A DNA stretch of 64,000 bases from a virus: positions 62,001 to 126,000 of IMG/VR virus record IMGVR_UViG_3300009149_000011; one strand, 5' to 3'. The notes under the pieces were generated by a model. It saw only the letters and a list, made by a program, of their open reading frames with translations, searched no databases and had not been told where the DNA came from. This document shows, piece after piece, positions 40,186 to 48,522 of this stretch (the stretch's first letter is position 1; each line of letters opens with the position of its first letter). Both the position numbers and the translations under genes were made by a program.

Positions 40186-40419
40186 TCAAAACCAAGCTTT
40201 ATAGAAAAAGTCTCTTAGATCTTTTTTTAAAAGAGACGCTAAAACAAAAAATAAAGATGCCCACCCTACAATTGTTAACACTAAAAAATCTTGAATTGTT
40301 TGTGACCAATGCTTGCGACTAAGCTCTCCACCTTTTTTTACATACATAAAACTACTCACTTGTAAAAACGTCCAAGTAACAACTCCTACTCCGAAATGTA
40401 TTTTTGTATCTAGAGTCAT
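40186..40419 (-). CDS. Small membrane protein
   Basis: A 77-residue product with two membrane segments (about residues 8-25 and 45-63) and a basic loop (KKGGELSRKHW). Overlaps the upstream nuclease-like gene as ATGA. Confidence 0.58.
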   Translation of the reverse strand: MTLDTKIHFGVGVVTWTFLQVSSFMYVKKGGELSRKHWSQTIQDFLVLTIVGWASLFFVLASLLKKDLRDFFYKAWF

Positions 40420-40913
40420 TTTTTCTTAATTATAGTATCAGCATAACAACATAGGTCCAGAGTCTTAACCTGAGTCATTAGATCACTTCTACCTTTTCTT
40501 GAGTACAACTTATACATAGCATCTCTTGCTGAGTCAGCAGTCTCCTTACTTGCGCACTTGTCTGAAACAAGTTGCTGCAAGCTTTCTTTCTTCACAATTA
40601 CCCAGTAATCGATAGTCTCAAAAGCAAAGTAATCAACCTCTGTAGCATAAGCCCATCCAACCTTTCCTTGTACATTCTTTATCTCAATCCAATGAATGTT
40701 CTCATTTGGTTCCTGATCGCTTCTCTGGCTCTTCTTAAGACCTTTGACATCTATCTTCAACTCAGACACTATCTTTATGTCCCAGTGCTCTCTCATGTCC
40801 TGTGAAGGCGTTGCTTCATCTACTTTGGCCCCATTCTTTTCCAGCAACTGTATTAAATCAGCTTCCTTCACTTTCCCTTTCTTGAGAAATTCTTGTATTG
40901 TATTCTGTATCAT
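40416..40913 (-). CDS. PD-(D/E)XK nuclease-like protein
   Basis: The 165-residue product has a nuclease-like core: HWDIKIVSELKIDVKGLKKS (acidic strand and DxK), NIHWIEIKNVQGKVGWAYA, then a hydrophobic strand YWVIVKKESL. These match the restriction-endonuclease fold, but the assignment rests on pattern only. It lies beside the UvrD-like helicase; the two may process recombination intermediates. Confidence 0.6.
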   Translation of the reverse strand: MIQNTIQEFLKKGKVKEADLIQLLEKNGAKVDEATPSQDMREHWDIKIVSELKIDVKGLKKSQRSDQEPNENIHWIEIKNVQGKVGWAYATEVDYFAFETIDYWVIVKKESLQQLVSDKCASKETADSARDAMYKLYSRKGRSDLMTQVKTLDLCCYADTIIKKK

Positions 40914-40922
40914 TTTTTTATA

Positions 40923-42404
40923 TTAAATATCATACATCATAAAGTATAGCGAGTGCTTACTTCTCGTTACAGCAACGTAATGTATTCTTTGAGCCTCTTG
41001 ATCATCTGGATCATTCATAAGGAATGAAGCTCTCTCCAACTGCTTATTAGTCATGTTGTCATAAACATCATTATCCTGAAGAGTTTCTTCTGAAATTGAA
41101 TTTACCACAATGCATGTATCATATTCTCTACCTTTACTTTTATGTATAGAAGTAAAATACTTTCTACTTCCCTCGTTTGCCTTTATAAATGAAATTACAT
41201 TAGCTTCAGCTCCACCGAAATACTTTTTAACTCGATCGAGCTTTGCCTTAGTTCTTGGGTTTTTATCCTTTTGATAAGCTTTCAGCTCAGATGGGGTAAT
41301 GTAATTAAAATACTTGATTGGTATTTGTCTCTGTAGGAATTCTCTCTCCAATCTTCTGATTGTAGCATTTGTTCTAACCAAGCCAACAACCTCACCTTGC
41401 CCTTTAAACATATCGACCAAATCATCAAGAGTGAATATTATCCCATGATTCACATCTCCATGTTTATCGCTATTTGCTGTAGCTTCTAAATCAGTATATT
41501 TATTTGAATTTTCTACAATAGATTGATCGCTCCTAAAGTTTATTGTGAGGTTCATTCTCTCCACAGTCCTACGCTTTTCAAGCATAGCTTCTATCTTCTC
41601 ACAATTAGCTCCAGAGTAGCCATATATACTTTGAGCCGCATCTCCAACTAAATAGTAATATTTAGCGTTTAGAGAAAGTAATGTTTCCATTTGAATAGCG
41701 CTTGTATCTTGGTACTCATCTACAAAAATGTAATCATAACTACCTTTGAATACTTTCAAGTATCTGTCTTCTCTAAATAGGTCACGTACTTCAATAAGCA
41801 TATCAGAGAAATCTCTCGCCTTCTTTTCATAAAGGAATGACTTATATTCACTCCAGTATTTAGGAGCATGAGTTTTGACTCCTACAGCGTTTTGCAATTT
41901 ATAGGCCCCAATTTGAGATGAGTAATATTCACCTTCTGAATAAAGATCGTTAATCAACGCTTCAAACTCATGACTCTCCGAAGGGGTTGCGTACCTACTT
42001 GGTCTATACTTACCTCTGTACCAATCGATAAATTCATAGAATGTTGCTACATTCTTGTATTTATTCAGCCTCCCTAACACGCTCATACAATAAGCATGTA
42101 TGGTGGTGATTTTAATATCATCATTACCAACACGCTTTTGTAATTCTTCTACAGCAGTCTTAGTAAAAGAAAAGAAGATAATCTTTTTGGGATCTACACC
42201 TCTCTTAAGCAACTCCTTCAATCTATGAACACATGAATGTGTCTTTCCTGAGCCAGCTGTTGCTTTAAGTAGTATAGAGTCTTCCCCATCATAGAAGACA
42301 TATTCCCCTTGTTCATCAGTAAGACCATGAGACTTCTTTTGTTCCACGGCTCCGAATAGGCTAATCTGATTTTCACTTGCTACTTCTTTTACTTTTTTTG
42401 CCAT
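40923..42404 (-). CDS. UvrD/Rep-type SF1 DNA helicase
   Basis: The 493-residue product has SF1A motifs: Walker A LLKATAGSGKTHSC (~48-61), FFSFTKTAVEEL (Ia), YIFVDEYQDTS (II, ~228), GDAAQSIYGY (III), INFRSDQ (IV), IHKSKGREYDTCIVV (V) and HYVAVTRSKHSLYF (VI). It unwinds DNA 3'-5' in replication or repair. Shorter than host UvrD (no large C-terminal extension), as in other phages. Confidence 0.92.
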   Translation of the reverse strand: MAKKVKEVASENQISLFGAVEQKKSHGLTDEQGEYVFYDGEDSILLKATAGSGKTHSCVHRLKELLKRGVDPKKIIFFSFTKTAVEELQKRVGNDDIKITTIHAYCMSVLGRLNKYKNVATFYEFIDWYRGKYRPSRYATPSESHEFEALINDLYSEGEYYSSQIGAYKLQNAVGVKTHAPKYWSEYKSFLYEKKARDFSDMLIEVRDLFREDRYLKVFKGSYDYIFVDEYQDTSAIQMETLLSLNAKYYYLVGDAAQSIYGYSGANCEKIEAMLEKRRTVERMNLTINFRSDQSIVENSNKYTDLEATANSDKHGDVNHGIIFTLDDLVDMFKGQGEVVGLVRTNATIRRLEREFLQRQIPIKYFNYITPSELKAYQKDKNPRTKAKLDRVKKYFGGAEANVISFIKANEGSRKYFTSIHKSKGREYDTCIVVNSISEETLQDNDVYDNMTNKQLERASFLMNDPDDQEAQRIHYVAVTRSKHSLYFMMYDI

Positions 42405-42409
42405 CTAAT

Positions 42410-43231
42410 TTAAGCGATTTGAGTGTTTGAGTTTGCTTCTGATACCAATTTCTCAATTATCTGCCTAACATCTTCCTCAAGCTTATCTGCTGAATGTAAT
42501 AACCAGCTTTGATAACTCTTATCTCCTTCAAGCGATTCAACAATAGACTTACCTTTATATTTACCAAAATTAAAAGTAGGAACACCTTGTGCGTTAAGAT
42601 AAATCTTACCCTCAAGGTCCATGTTAGTTTTTCTATTGTTACAAAGCTTTCCAAGCGAATGGATGTCTGCTGTTACTTTTCCGCCATTGTCCAACACTTC
42701 TCCCTTATGTGTGTTAATTAATGCGTTTAACAGAGCGATATTTGTAGTTATTGTATCTTGAGAGGTAGGCTGCTCTGGATGAAATTTACCCAAATATTTT
42801 CTAGAAACCGCCTTTAAACTTCTTGGTTCTATCTTTTGATGCAACTGCATCAAGTCAACAATGTTTCGATCGTAAGTTAAAAATGATAATCCTGACCTAC
42901 TGAATTCATGAGTTAAGAATTTCAAATCGAAATCTTTAATTGAGAATCCAATAAAATCACAGCCCTCAAAGAAGGCTAGTAACCCTTTAGCTTTTGCTTC
43001 AAAGGTTGGAGCATTTTTAACATGTTCGTTTGTTATGCCATTTATGGCAGTTGAAGCCTCTGATATGTCAATACCAGGGTTAATCTTTGTTATGGCTACA
43101 ATTTCTTTTTCCTCCCCAGGAAACCTCTTTACAACCGCAATTTCTATAATCCTATCTTCTTTAGGATTAAGGCCAGTCGTTTGTATTTTTACAAAGCATA
43201 CAGGTCTTTCAAGTTCTGTTGATAATTTCAT
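42410..43231 (-). CDS. DnaQ-like exonuclease homologue with lost catalytic residues
   Basis: The 273-residue product aligns with Bacteroidota DnaQ-like 3'-5' exonucleases plus C-terminal domain (FNFGKYKGKSIVESL). The ExoI motif normally D-x-E-T-T-G reads FVKIQTTGL, so both acidic metal ligands are Lys and Gln. ExoII keeps GFSIKDFDLKFL. The ExoIII region reads EQPTSQDT, with Asp but no normally placed His. It is probably catalytically dead and may be a structural or clamp-binding replication subunit. It is 5 nt from the helicase gene. Confidence 0.85.
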   Translation of the reverse strand: MKLSTELERPVCFVKIQTTGLNPKEDRIIEIAVVKRFPGEEKEIVAITKINPGIDISEASTAINGITNEHVKNAPTFEAKAKGLLAFFEGCDFIGFSIKDFDLKFLTHEFSRSGLSFLTYDRNIVDLMQLHQKIEPRSLKAVSRKYLGKFHPEQPTSQDTITTNIALLNALINTHKGEVLDNGGKVTADIHSLGKLCNNRKTNMDLEGKIYLNAQGVPTFNFGKYKGKSIVESLEGDKSYQSWLLHSADKLEEDVRQIIEKLVSEANSNTQIA

Positions 43232-43278
43232 TATAATTAGATTTATACTTATTTACTTCAACAGTAAAGTTATAAGCT

Positions 43279-43593
43279 TTATATCCAATCTCCAAGAACT
43301 TTTCCTTTTATTTTGCTTAAATCTTGCGTGGAGAATGTTTTAGTTACATTCTCTATAAAATCAAATTCATTAGGATTAACCCAAAAAACAACTCCAGACA
43401 TTTCACCGTCTGAGTTCAAAGTTTCAACCTGATGATCCGATCCATCAACTGAAAGCACCATTAATCTAGCGCCTGAATCAATAACATAACCATCCTTCAT
43501 TTCCTTAGAAATGGAAAGCGAGCAGAGAGACACTTGTAGCTCTTGCTCGCTTTCTATGACAGCATTAAAATCAAATTTAATTAATTGAATCAT
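43279..43593 (-). CDS. Hypothetical protein overlapping the sigma gene
   Basis: A 104-residue beta-rich product (MIQLIKFDFNAVIESEQELQ). It overlaps the end of the sigma-factor gene by 17 nt, which suggests coupled translation and perhaps a partner of the sigma factor; no family recognised. Confidence 0.6.
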   Translation of the reverse strand: MIQLIKFDFNAVIESEQELQVSLCSLSISKEMKDGYVIDSGARLMVLSVDGSDHQVETLNSDGEMSGVVFWVNPNEFDFIENVTKTFSTQDLSKIKGKVLGDWI

Positions 43594-44434
43594 TTAGATA
43601 TTCTTTTAATCTAGAGCTTTTCCCATGACTTCTAAGCTTCCTTTTGGCCAATTCTTTAATTTGCCTAACTCGCTCATTAGTTAAGCTTAATACGTCACCA
43701 ATCTCTCTTAAAGTTTTTGGCTCATTACCATTTAACCCATAGTACATACTAAGAATATCGGCTTCTCTTTCTGAAAGTTGTTTAAATATACTATTTATCT
43801 CTGTAGCTAAAGATTCTCTGTTGATAGCGTTCTCCATCTGATCATAAGAATCATTTTGCAAAAAATCTACTAAAGAATATTCTGAATCTTCAGAAACTTT
43901 ATTTTCCAAAGAAACGCTTTTGTTTACATCTGGACTTGAGGATATTACCTCACTCTCTTCTATGCAGGCTTTGTCAATCATCTCTTCCAATGTAGGCTCT
44001 CGACTTAGTTCCTGAACCAGTTTTTCTCTGGCTTTGTTTAATTTGTTTTGCGCGTTTATCTTATTAACGGGCAGTCTAACAGTTTCAGTGTTGTCGTATA
44101 TTGACGCCATTATAGCTTGTCTTATCCACCATACTGCATAAGATAAAAATCTTATATTCTTAGATGCGTCAAACTTATTTATAGCCCTAATCATCCCTAT
44201 ATTACCTTCATTTATCAGGTCGTTAAGTTCCAATCTATCATTTCTGTACTCTTTAGCTACAGATACAATAAACCTTTGATTGCACTCAATAAGTTTTTCT
44301 CTTGCAATTTCGTCACCATTTTGAGCTAGAACTGCAAGTTCTATTTGCTTATTTGCACTCAATTGGTCAAATTTTCTAATTTCTCTAAAATAATTTTTTC
44401 TAGAAAAAGAATCTTCTTGATCGTTTCTTTCCAT
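43577..44434 (-). CDS. RNA polymerase sigma-70 factor
   Basis: The 285-residue product has region 1.2 (IRKFDQLSANKQIELAVLAQNGD), region 2 (NQRFIVSVAKEYRNDRLELN, LINEGNIGMIRAINKFDASKN, YAVWWIRQAIMASI), region 3 and region 4 (SEREADILSMYYGLNGNEPK then a helix-turn-helix). It resembles Bacteroidota primary-type sigma factors rather than T4 gp55. It is a good candidate for reading the phage-specific CTATTTATA or CGTTATA promoters. Confidence 0.92.
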   Translation of the reverse strand: MERNDQEDSFSRKNYFREIRKFDQLSANKQIELAVLAQNGDEIAREKLIECNQRFIVSVAKEYRNDRLELNDLINEGNIGMIRAINKFDASKNIRFLSYAVWWIRQAIMASIYDNTETVRLPVNKINAQNKLNKAREKLVQELSREPTLEEMIDKACIEESEVISSSPDVNKSVSLENKVSEDSEYSLVDFLQNDSYDQMENAINRESLATEINSIFKQLSEREADILSMYYGLNGNEPKTLREIGDVLSLTNERVRQIKELAKRKLRSHGKSSRLKEYLNDSIN

Positions 44435-44472
44435 TTTCGCTTAATTCACTTTTTTTTAGCCCTCTGGGAGGC

Positions 44473-44796
44473 TTACTTGTCCCATTCAAGTTGAGTGAAA
44501 AAACTCTTCAACTTCTCAAATTCCTCTTTTGTGTTCACCACTTTAATAGCATACTGATTCGGTCGTGACGGATCAGTTATATTGTGTCCACTAAGTTCAA
44601 TTTTTAGAAACCTTTCTTCTTTTCCCTTTTGCCTAACATATACTAAATCCATTTCAATAAGTGAGTCGTTTTGATCTTCATCATTCCCCACACTTACAAA
44701 TGTACTCATAGAAGCCTTATTGTTAGCAGTCATTATAGACTGCGTAACATCAGCTTTTTTATTACTGGCTACTGGTTGTTCTTTCACTTCTCCCAT
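44473..44796 (-). CDS. Hypothetical protein
   Basis: A 107-residue product with a low-complexity N-terminal 25 residues and a central SLIEMDLVYVRQKGKEERFL stretch. Co-directional with the sigma factor. Function unknown. Confidence 0.58.
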   Translation of the reverse strand: MGEVKEQPVASNKKADVTQSIMTANNKASMSTFVSVGNDEDQNDSLIEMDLVYVRQKGKEERFLKIELSGHNITDPSRPNQYAIKVVNTKEEFEKLKSFFTQLEWDK

Positions 44797-44877
44797 TGTG
44801 ATAATACTTTAACTTATTTCTTTCATAACAAATCTACTAAAAAATATCAAGAAAATCAAGTAAAAAGTGAAAAGAAA

Positions 44878-44899
44878 ATAGGGGGCGAAATACCCCCTT
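44878..44899 (-). terminator. Terminator after Hsp20
   Basis: AGGGGG/CCCCCT hairpin with flanking A/T runs just after the Hsp20-like gene. Confidence 0.7.
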
Positions 44900-44927
44900 T
44901 AATACTGTTTAATGAGCTAAAAGTCAG

Positions 44928-45326
44928 TTATTTAACTTTGATACTAAAGCTCTTCTTCTTGCCTTCTTCAGTCTTGGGGATAACAACCTTTAAAACACCG
45001 TCTTTATAAGATGCGTCAATGCTTTCTATATCAAATCTCCTAGACAGTTTAAACGTCTTTTTAAACGGTTGGATTGGTTGCTTTTTCTTGTGATACTTAT
45101 ATCCTTCTTCAGATTTAACTGCATCCCCTTCATATGAAACAATAAATAGATCTCCATCGATTTTAATATCGAAGTCACTCTTTTTAGCTCCAGATAAATA
45201 TAAATCTAATCTATACTCATTATCACTTTCTAGTATGTCATATTGAGAATATGATTCATGCTCTAAAACCGTGTTAAAGATGTCTCCAAAAATTTCATTC
45301 AATTCTTTGTTAAATGTGCTTTTCAT
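44928..45326 (-). CDS. Small heat shock protein (Hsp20 family)
   Basis: The 132-residue product has an alpha-crystallin domain: YDILESDNEYRLDLYLSGAK, KSDFDIKIDGDLFIVS, FKKTFKLSRRFDIESI, and ASYKDGVLKVVIPKTE, ending in a short tail SFSIKVK with the I-x-I/V motif used for oligomer contacts. It is an ATP-independent holdase. Small heat shock proteins occur in cyanophages and other T4-like phages, where a role in virion assembly has been suggested. Confidence 0.9.
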   Translation of the reverse strand: MKSTFNKELNEIFGDIFNTVLEHESYSQYDILESDNEYRLDLYLSGAKKSDFDIKIDGDLFIVSYEGDAVKSEEGYKYHKKKQPIQPFKKTFKLSRRFDIESIDASYKDGVLKVVIPKTEEGKKKSFSIKVK

Positions 45327-45463
45327 GTTTTTTGATTTATGCTTTAAACTATAGCTCTAGTATAGTCCAAATTCGTACCAATATAGAAAATGCTAAAATC
45401 CCTGACAGAATTTCCTTTTTTCTTCAATAACAATAAAATAAATAAGACAATTTGTCGTATATG

Positions 45464-45859
45464 CTAGAATCTATCCTCGTACTTAAGAATTTTCTGCATT
45501 TTAACTGGTGTAAGCTCCAATCCTTCTCCGCCACTTAATTTAATGTGGAAATCCTTGGAAATTGCATACTTAAGAAGGTCAAAATTCAACCTAGTACCAT
45601 CAACGTCAAACCCTCTTTCTGAAAATGTAACAGAATAAGGATTGTCAGTATCTTTGTCGAATATAACCCTAGCTTTCTTCTTAGGTTTCTCAGAGACTGG
45701 CTCTTGAGATGGTGCTGGAGATTGAGCTACAGCTCTCATAGCCTTTTGTTCTATACCTGGAACAGAAGAAGGGTCTATACCTTGCTCTTCTAGCAAGGAA
45801 TAAAGCTCTGTCTTTATAATTTCCTGTAACTGATTTGGTTGTGTTTTACCTGCTCCCAT
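45464..45859 (-). CDS. Tagged hypothetical protein
   Basis: The 131-residue product begins MGAGKTQPNQLQEIIKTELY, an extended copy of the tag, followed by a Pro/Ser/Gln-rich linker and a compact C-terminal domain (ARVIFDKDTDNPYSVTFSER ... LKYAISKDFHIKLSGG). A CTATTTATA element sits 15 nt upstream. Stop UAG. Confidence 0.66.
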   Translation of the reverse strand: MGAGKTQPNQLQEIIKTELYSLLEEQGIDPSSVPGIEQKAMRAVAQSPAPSQEPVSEKPKKKARVIFDKDTDNPYSVTFSERGFDVDGTRLNFDLLKYAISKDFHIKLSGGEGLELTPVKMQKILKYEDRF

Positions 45860-45874
45860 AAATAGACTATTTCA

Positions 45875-45883
45875 TATAAATAG
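45875..45883 (-). promoter_or_regulatory. CTATTTATA promoter-like element
   Basis: CCTATTTATATGAAATAG upstream of the tagged gene at 45859; a second CTATTTAT overlaps the start codon itself. Confidence 0.5.
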
Positions 45884-45922
45884 GTGTTTTTTTTAAAAAG
45901 CAGACCCTTTTAATGGCCTACT

Positions 45923-46117
45923 TTATTGCATTTCTTGCTTCTTTTTCGCTATGATAGCTTCGAATTTACTTTTGAACTCTGCTTCTAATTTTGCTTTTTT
46001 AGCTTTTAATTTAGCGGTTCTTTCAATGCTTCTCTTAGCGCTAGTGCTAGCTCTTTTTGCTGATTTCTTAGCTCTATTTTTAGCTTGAGCCTTTTTGTTC
46101 TTATTTGATTTTTTCAT
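45923..46117 (-). CDS. Highly basic small protein
   Basis: A 64-residue product almost wholly made of Lys, Ala, Arg and Ser (MKKSNKNKKAQAKNRAKKSA), resembling histone H1-like or DNA-condensing peptides. Overlaps the upstream gene by 17 nt. Could package DNA in the virion or bind RNA. Confidence 0.6.
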   Translation of the reverse strand: MKKSNKNKKAQAKNRAKKSAKRASTSAKRSIERTAKLKAKKAKLEAEFKSKFEAIIAKKKQEMQ

Positions 46118-46391
46118 TTTCGCTTTGTTTTTCTGCTGCTTGTAAAACTTTATTTAACCTTTCCATTGAAGTGTTGAAAATCTCCTTAGATTCTTCATCT
46201 GTAACTAAAACTGGATTAATGCACTCTATTTTCGAGTTATTTCCACTTATTGGGACAAAGAATGCTACGGCGCCATTATCTGTAAAAAGTTGCGCATTAG
46301 CCTTTTTAATACTCTCTACATGAGCTGGGATATCATTCTGGTCCATATCACCAACGCCAACATAAAAACAAATAATTAACTGATTCTTCAT
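46101..46391 (-). CDS. Hypothetical protein
   Basis: A 96-residue alpha/beta product: IICFYVGVGDMDQNDIPAHV suggests a small domain with a Tyr/Gly-rich first loop, and a helical C-terminus. Function unknown. Confidence 0.6.
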   Translation of the reverse strand: MKNQLIICFYVGVGDMDQNDIPAHVESIKKANAQLFTDNGAVAFFVPISGNNSKIECINPVLVTDEESKEIFNTSMERLNKVLQAAEKQSENEKIK

Positions 46392-46440
46392 AAATTATAT
46401 TTTTAAAAAACTTAATCAAAAATTTACATAAAACAAAATA

Positions 46441-46474
46441 AAAAAGCCTATAACAATTAAGTTATAGGCTTTTT
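46441..46474 (-). terminator. Strong terminator after NrdB
   Basis: 14-bp stem AAAAAGCCTATAAC/GTTATAGGCTTTTT with a 6-nt loop, 20 nt after the NrdB stop. Confidence 0.92.
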
Positions 46475-46494
46475 TATTGCATGATTTATATTTA

Positions 46495-47487
46495 TTAAAA
46501 TTCAGCGTCAAAATTAAAGTCGTTCTCACTATCTCTCTTTCCAGCTCTCTTATATTCAGCAACCCTCTTTTCAAAAAAGTTAGTTTTACCCTCTAAAGAA
46601 ATCATATCCATAAAATCAAAAGGGTTAGGCGTGTTATACACTTTTTCGCAACGCAATTCATTTAGCCAGAAATCAGCAACAAACTCAATGTACTCAGACA
46701 TCAACTTTGAATTCATTCCTATTAAGGACACAGGGATTGATTCAGTTATGAACTCCTTCTCAATGTCTACGGCAGATACAATTATTTCAGTGATAGTCTT
46801 TTTATCCACTTTGTTAACCACGTGATCATTATGCAGTAAACATGCAAACTCACAATGCTTCCCTTCATCTCTTGAGATTAGCTCATTAGAGAAAGTAAGC
46901 CCAGGCATTAAACCTCTCTTTTTCAACCAGAACAATGCGCAGAAGCTACCAGAAAAGAAGATTCCTTCTACAGCGCAAAATGCAATCAATCTTTCTTGAA
47001 ATGTTCCGTTATCAATCCATCTTAATGCCCAATCAGCTTTTTTCTTAACACAAGCTATTGTGTCAATAGCGTTAAATAGCCTATCTTTTTCAGCTTCATC
47101 TTTAATGTAAGTGTCTATTAATAATGAATATGTCTCACTATGAACATTCTCCATCATAATTTGGAATCCGTAATAGAATTGAGCTTCAGCGTATTGAACA
47201 TCCGCTAGCATGTTGTTTGCTAGATTTTCGTTAACAATACCGTCTGATGCAGCAAAGAATGCGAGGATGTTTTTAATGAAATGCTTTTCATCATCATTTA
47301 ACTTATTATCCCAATCAGCTAAGTCTGGAGATAAATCTAACTCTTCAGCCGTCCATATCATTTCCTGAGTAACTTTATATTGATTCCAAATATCAGGATG
47401 TTTTATGGGAAAAATAACATATCGATTAGGGTTATCAACCAATATAGGCTCTATTTCTTGCCCCTCTTTCTTTATATCTTCACTCAT
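46495..47487 (-). CDS. nrdB: Ribonucleotide reductase beta subunit (class Ia, NrdB)
   Basis: The 330-residue product has the diiron ligands and radical region: [32 protein letters not shown] with Glu, His and the radical Tyr, [14 protein letters not shown], and [18 protein letters not shown]. Order and spacing match class Ia beta subunits. It supplies the tyrosyl radical to NrdA (48523). It ends with FNFDAEF-type residues that bind the alpha subunit. Lies in a dNTP cluster with nrdA. Confidence 0.93.
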   Translation of the reverse strand: MSEDIKKEGQEIEPILVDNPNRYVIFPIKHPDIWNQYKVTQEMIWTAEELDLSPDLADWDNKLNDDEKHFIKNILAFFAASDGIVNENLANNMLADVQYAEAQFYYGFQIMMENVHSETYSLLIDTYIKDEAEKDRLFNAIDTIACVKKKADWALRWIDNGTFQERLIAFCAVEGIFFSGSFCALFWLKKRGLMPGLTFSNELISRDEGKHCEFACLLHNDHVVNKVDKKTITEIIVSAVDIEKEFITESIPVSLIGMNSKLMSEYIEFVADFWLNELRCEKVYNTPNPFDFMDMISLEGKTNFFEKRVAEYKRAGKRDSENDFNFDAEF

Positions 47488-47528
47488 ATTATATACTTTT
47501 TAATTTCTTCTAATGGTCGTAAAAATAA

Positions 47529-47556
47529 AAAACCCTGCTCAATTAAGCAAGGTTTT
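47529..47556 (-). terminator. Terminator before NrdB
   Basis: AAAACC-C-TGCT/AGCA-A-GGTTTT hairpin with one mismatch and T run, following the 47586 gene. Confidence 0.75.
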
Positions 47557-47585
47557 TCTAAACTTTATTTTCGTTCTAGTAATAA

Positions 47586-47795
47586 TTAAAGTATTTCTGT
47601 AATATCTTTTTCCGAGACGTATCCTCGTTTCCCCACTATAAGGTAATTGTAGATACACCTACCAAATAACCTATCCACATAAGCTCCTGAATTTATCGTG
47701 CCTAAATTTGTAATAGTACCTTCTCCTAGTGGGTGGGTTATTCCATTAACCACCTTTACTTTATGCCCTCTATCAATAGCTTTTTGATCCTTCAT
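47586..47795 (-). CDS. Small hypothetical protein
   Basis: A 69-residue beta-rich product with Gly-Gly turn patterns (GHKVKVVNGITHPLGEGTIT). It may be a KOW-like or SH3-like small barrel; not certain. Co-directional with the next two small genes. Confidence 0.55.
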   Translation of the reverse strand: MKDQKAIDRGHKVKVVNGITHPLGEGTITNLGTINSGAYVDRLFGRCIYNYLIVGKRGYVSEKDITEIL

Positions 47796-47812
47796 ATTCT
47801 TGTGTTCTTGGT

Positions 47813-48076
47813 CTATGAGGTGATTTTAGGTACAATTACTGAGCATTTATCCGAATTGACAACGAATCCACAAGTATCAAGTTCTGGATTATCTTCCCTA
47901 TAATCCTCAATCTCTTTATGGCCTTTTTTATTGGTTTTTATCACATCTTTATATAAGACTGTAAACGTCTTCTTACCGCCAATCTCACTAACTCTACCAA
48001 TTACTGGTTGAGATGGAGAGTGCATAAAAAACACTTTTGTTCCAACATTTATTTCTACTCCATTAAAATCTTTCAT
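47813..48076 (-). CDS. Small hypothetical protein
   Basis: An 87-residue product (GVEINVGTKVFFMHSPSQPV) with a beta-barrel-like pattern similar to the 47586 product. Ends in UAG. Confidence 0.55.
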   Translation of the reverse strand: MKDFNGVEINVGTKVFFMHSPSQPVIGRVSEIGGKKTFTVLYKDVIKTNKKGHKEIEDYREDNPELDTCGFVVNSDKCSVIVPKITS

Positions 48077-48087
48077 AATAAATAAAT

Positions 48088-48390
48088 TTAAACTTCATGT
48101 ATAATATATGAACCTTCCTCGATGTGCCCATCATGCAACAAAGTTAGCAATACTTCATATATGCCGCTGACATTGCTATAGTTTCCAGAAGCAATCTCTT
48201 TTGATAACTCTTCTTTATGTTTATATGAGTGAACATCTTCTTTTACAATATCCTCACTTACGGTACCATCTCCATCCCCCTCTTCAATTAGGGACACAGA
48301 TAAATCTCCACCATAAGTTTTGTTCACAAACGACTCAAGCGCATGTGATGATGTTTCTAAAATTACTTTTTTGTTAAATACACTTTCCAT
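48088..48390 (-). CDS. Hypothetical acidic protein
   Basis: A 100-residue acidic product (MESVFNKKVILETSSHALES) with a DGDGT-like loop and a helical second half. Function unknown. Confidence 0.55.
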   Translation of the reverse strand: MESVFNKKVILETSSHALESFVNKTYGGDLSVSLIEEGDGDGTVSEDIVKEDVHSYKHKEELSKEIASGNYSNVSGIYEVLLTLLHDGHIEEGSYIIHEV

Positions 48391-48467
48391 ATCATGATTA
48401 TTAAGTTATAAATTATACCTCTGATAACTTAAACGTAAATTTATAAAATTTGTTGCATAAAAAAAAA

Positions 48468-48490
48468 CCATACTATTAATAATAGTATGG
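48468..48490 (-). terminator. Terminator after NrdA
   Basis: 10-bp stem CCATACTATT/AATAGTATGG with a 3-nt loop and an adjacent A9 run (U run on the minus transcript). Confidence 0.88.
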
Positions 48491-48522
48491 AATTCCTAAA
48501 ACGACAACTATAAGCTAATTAG

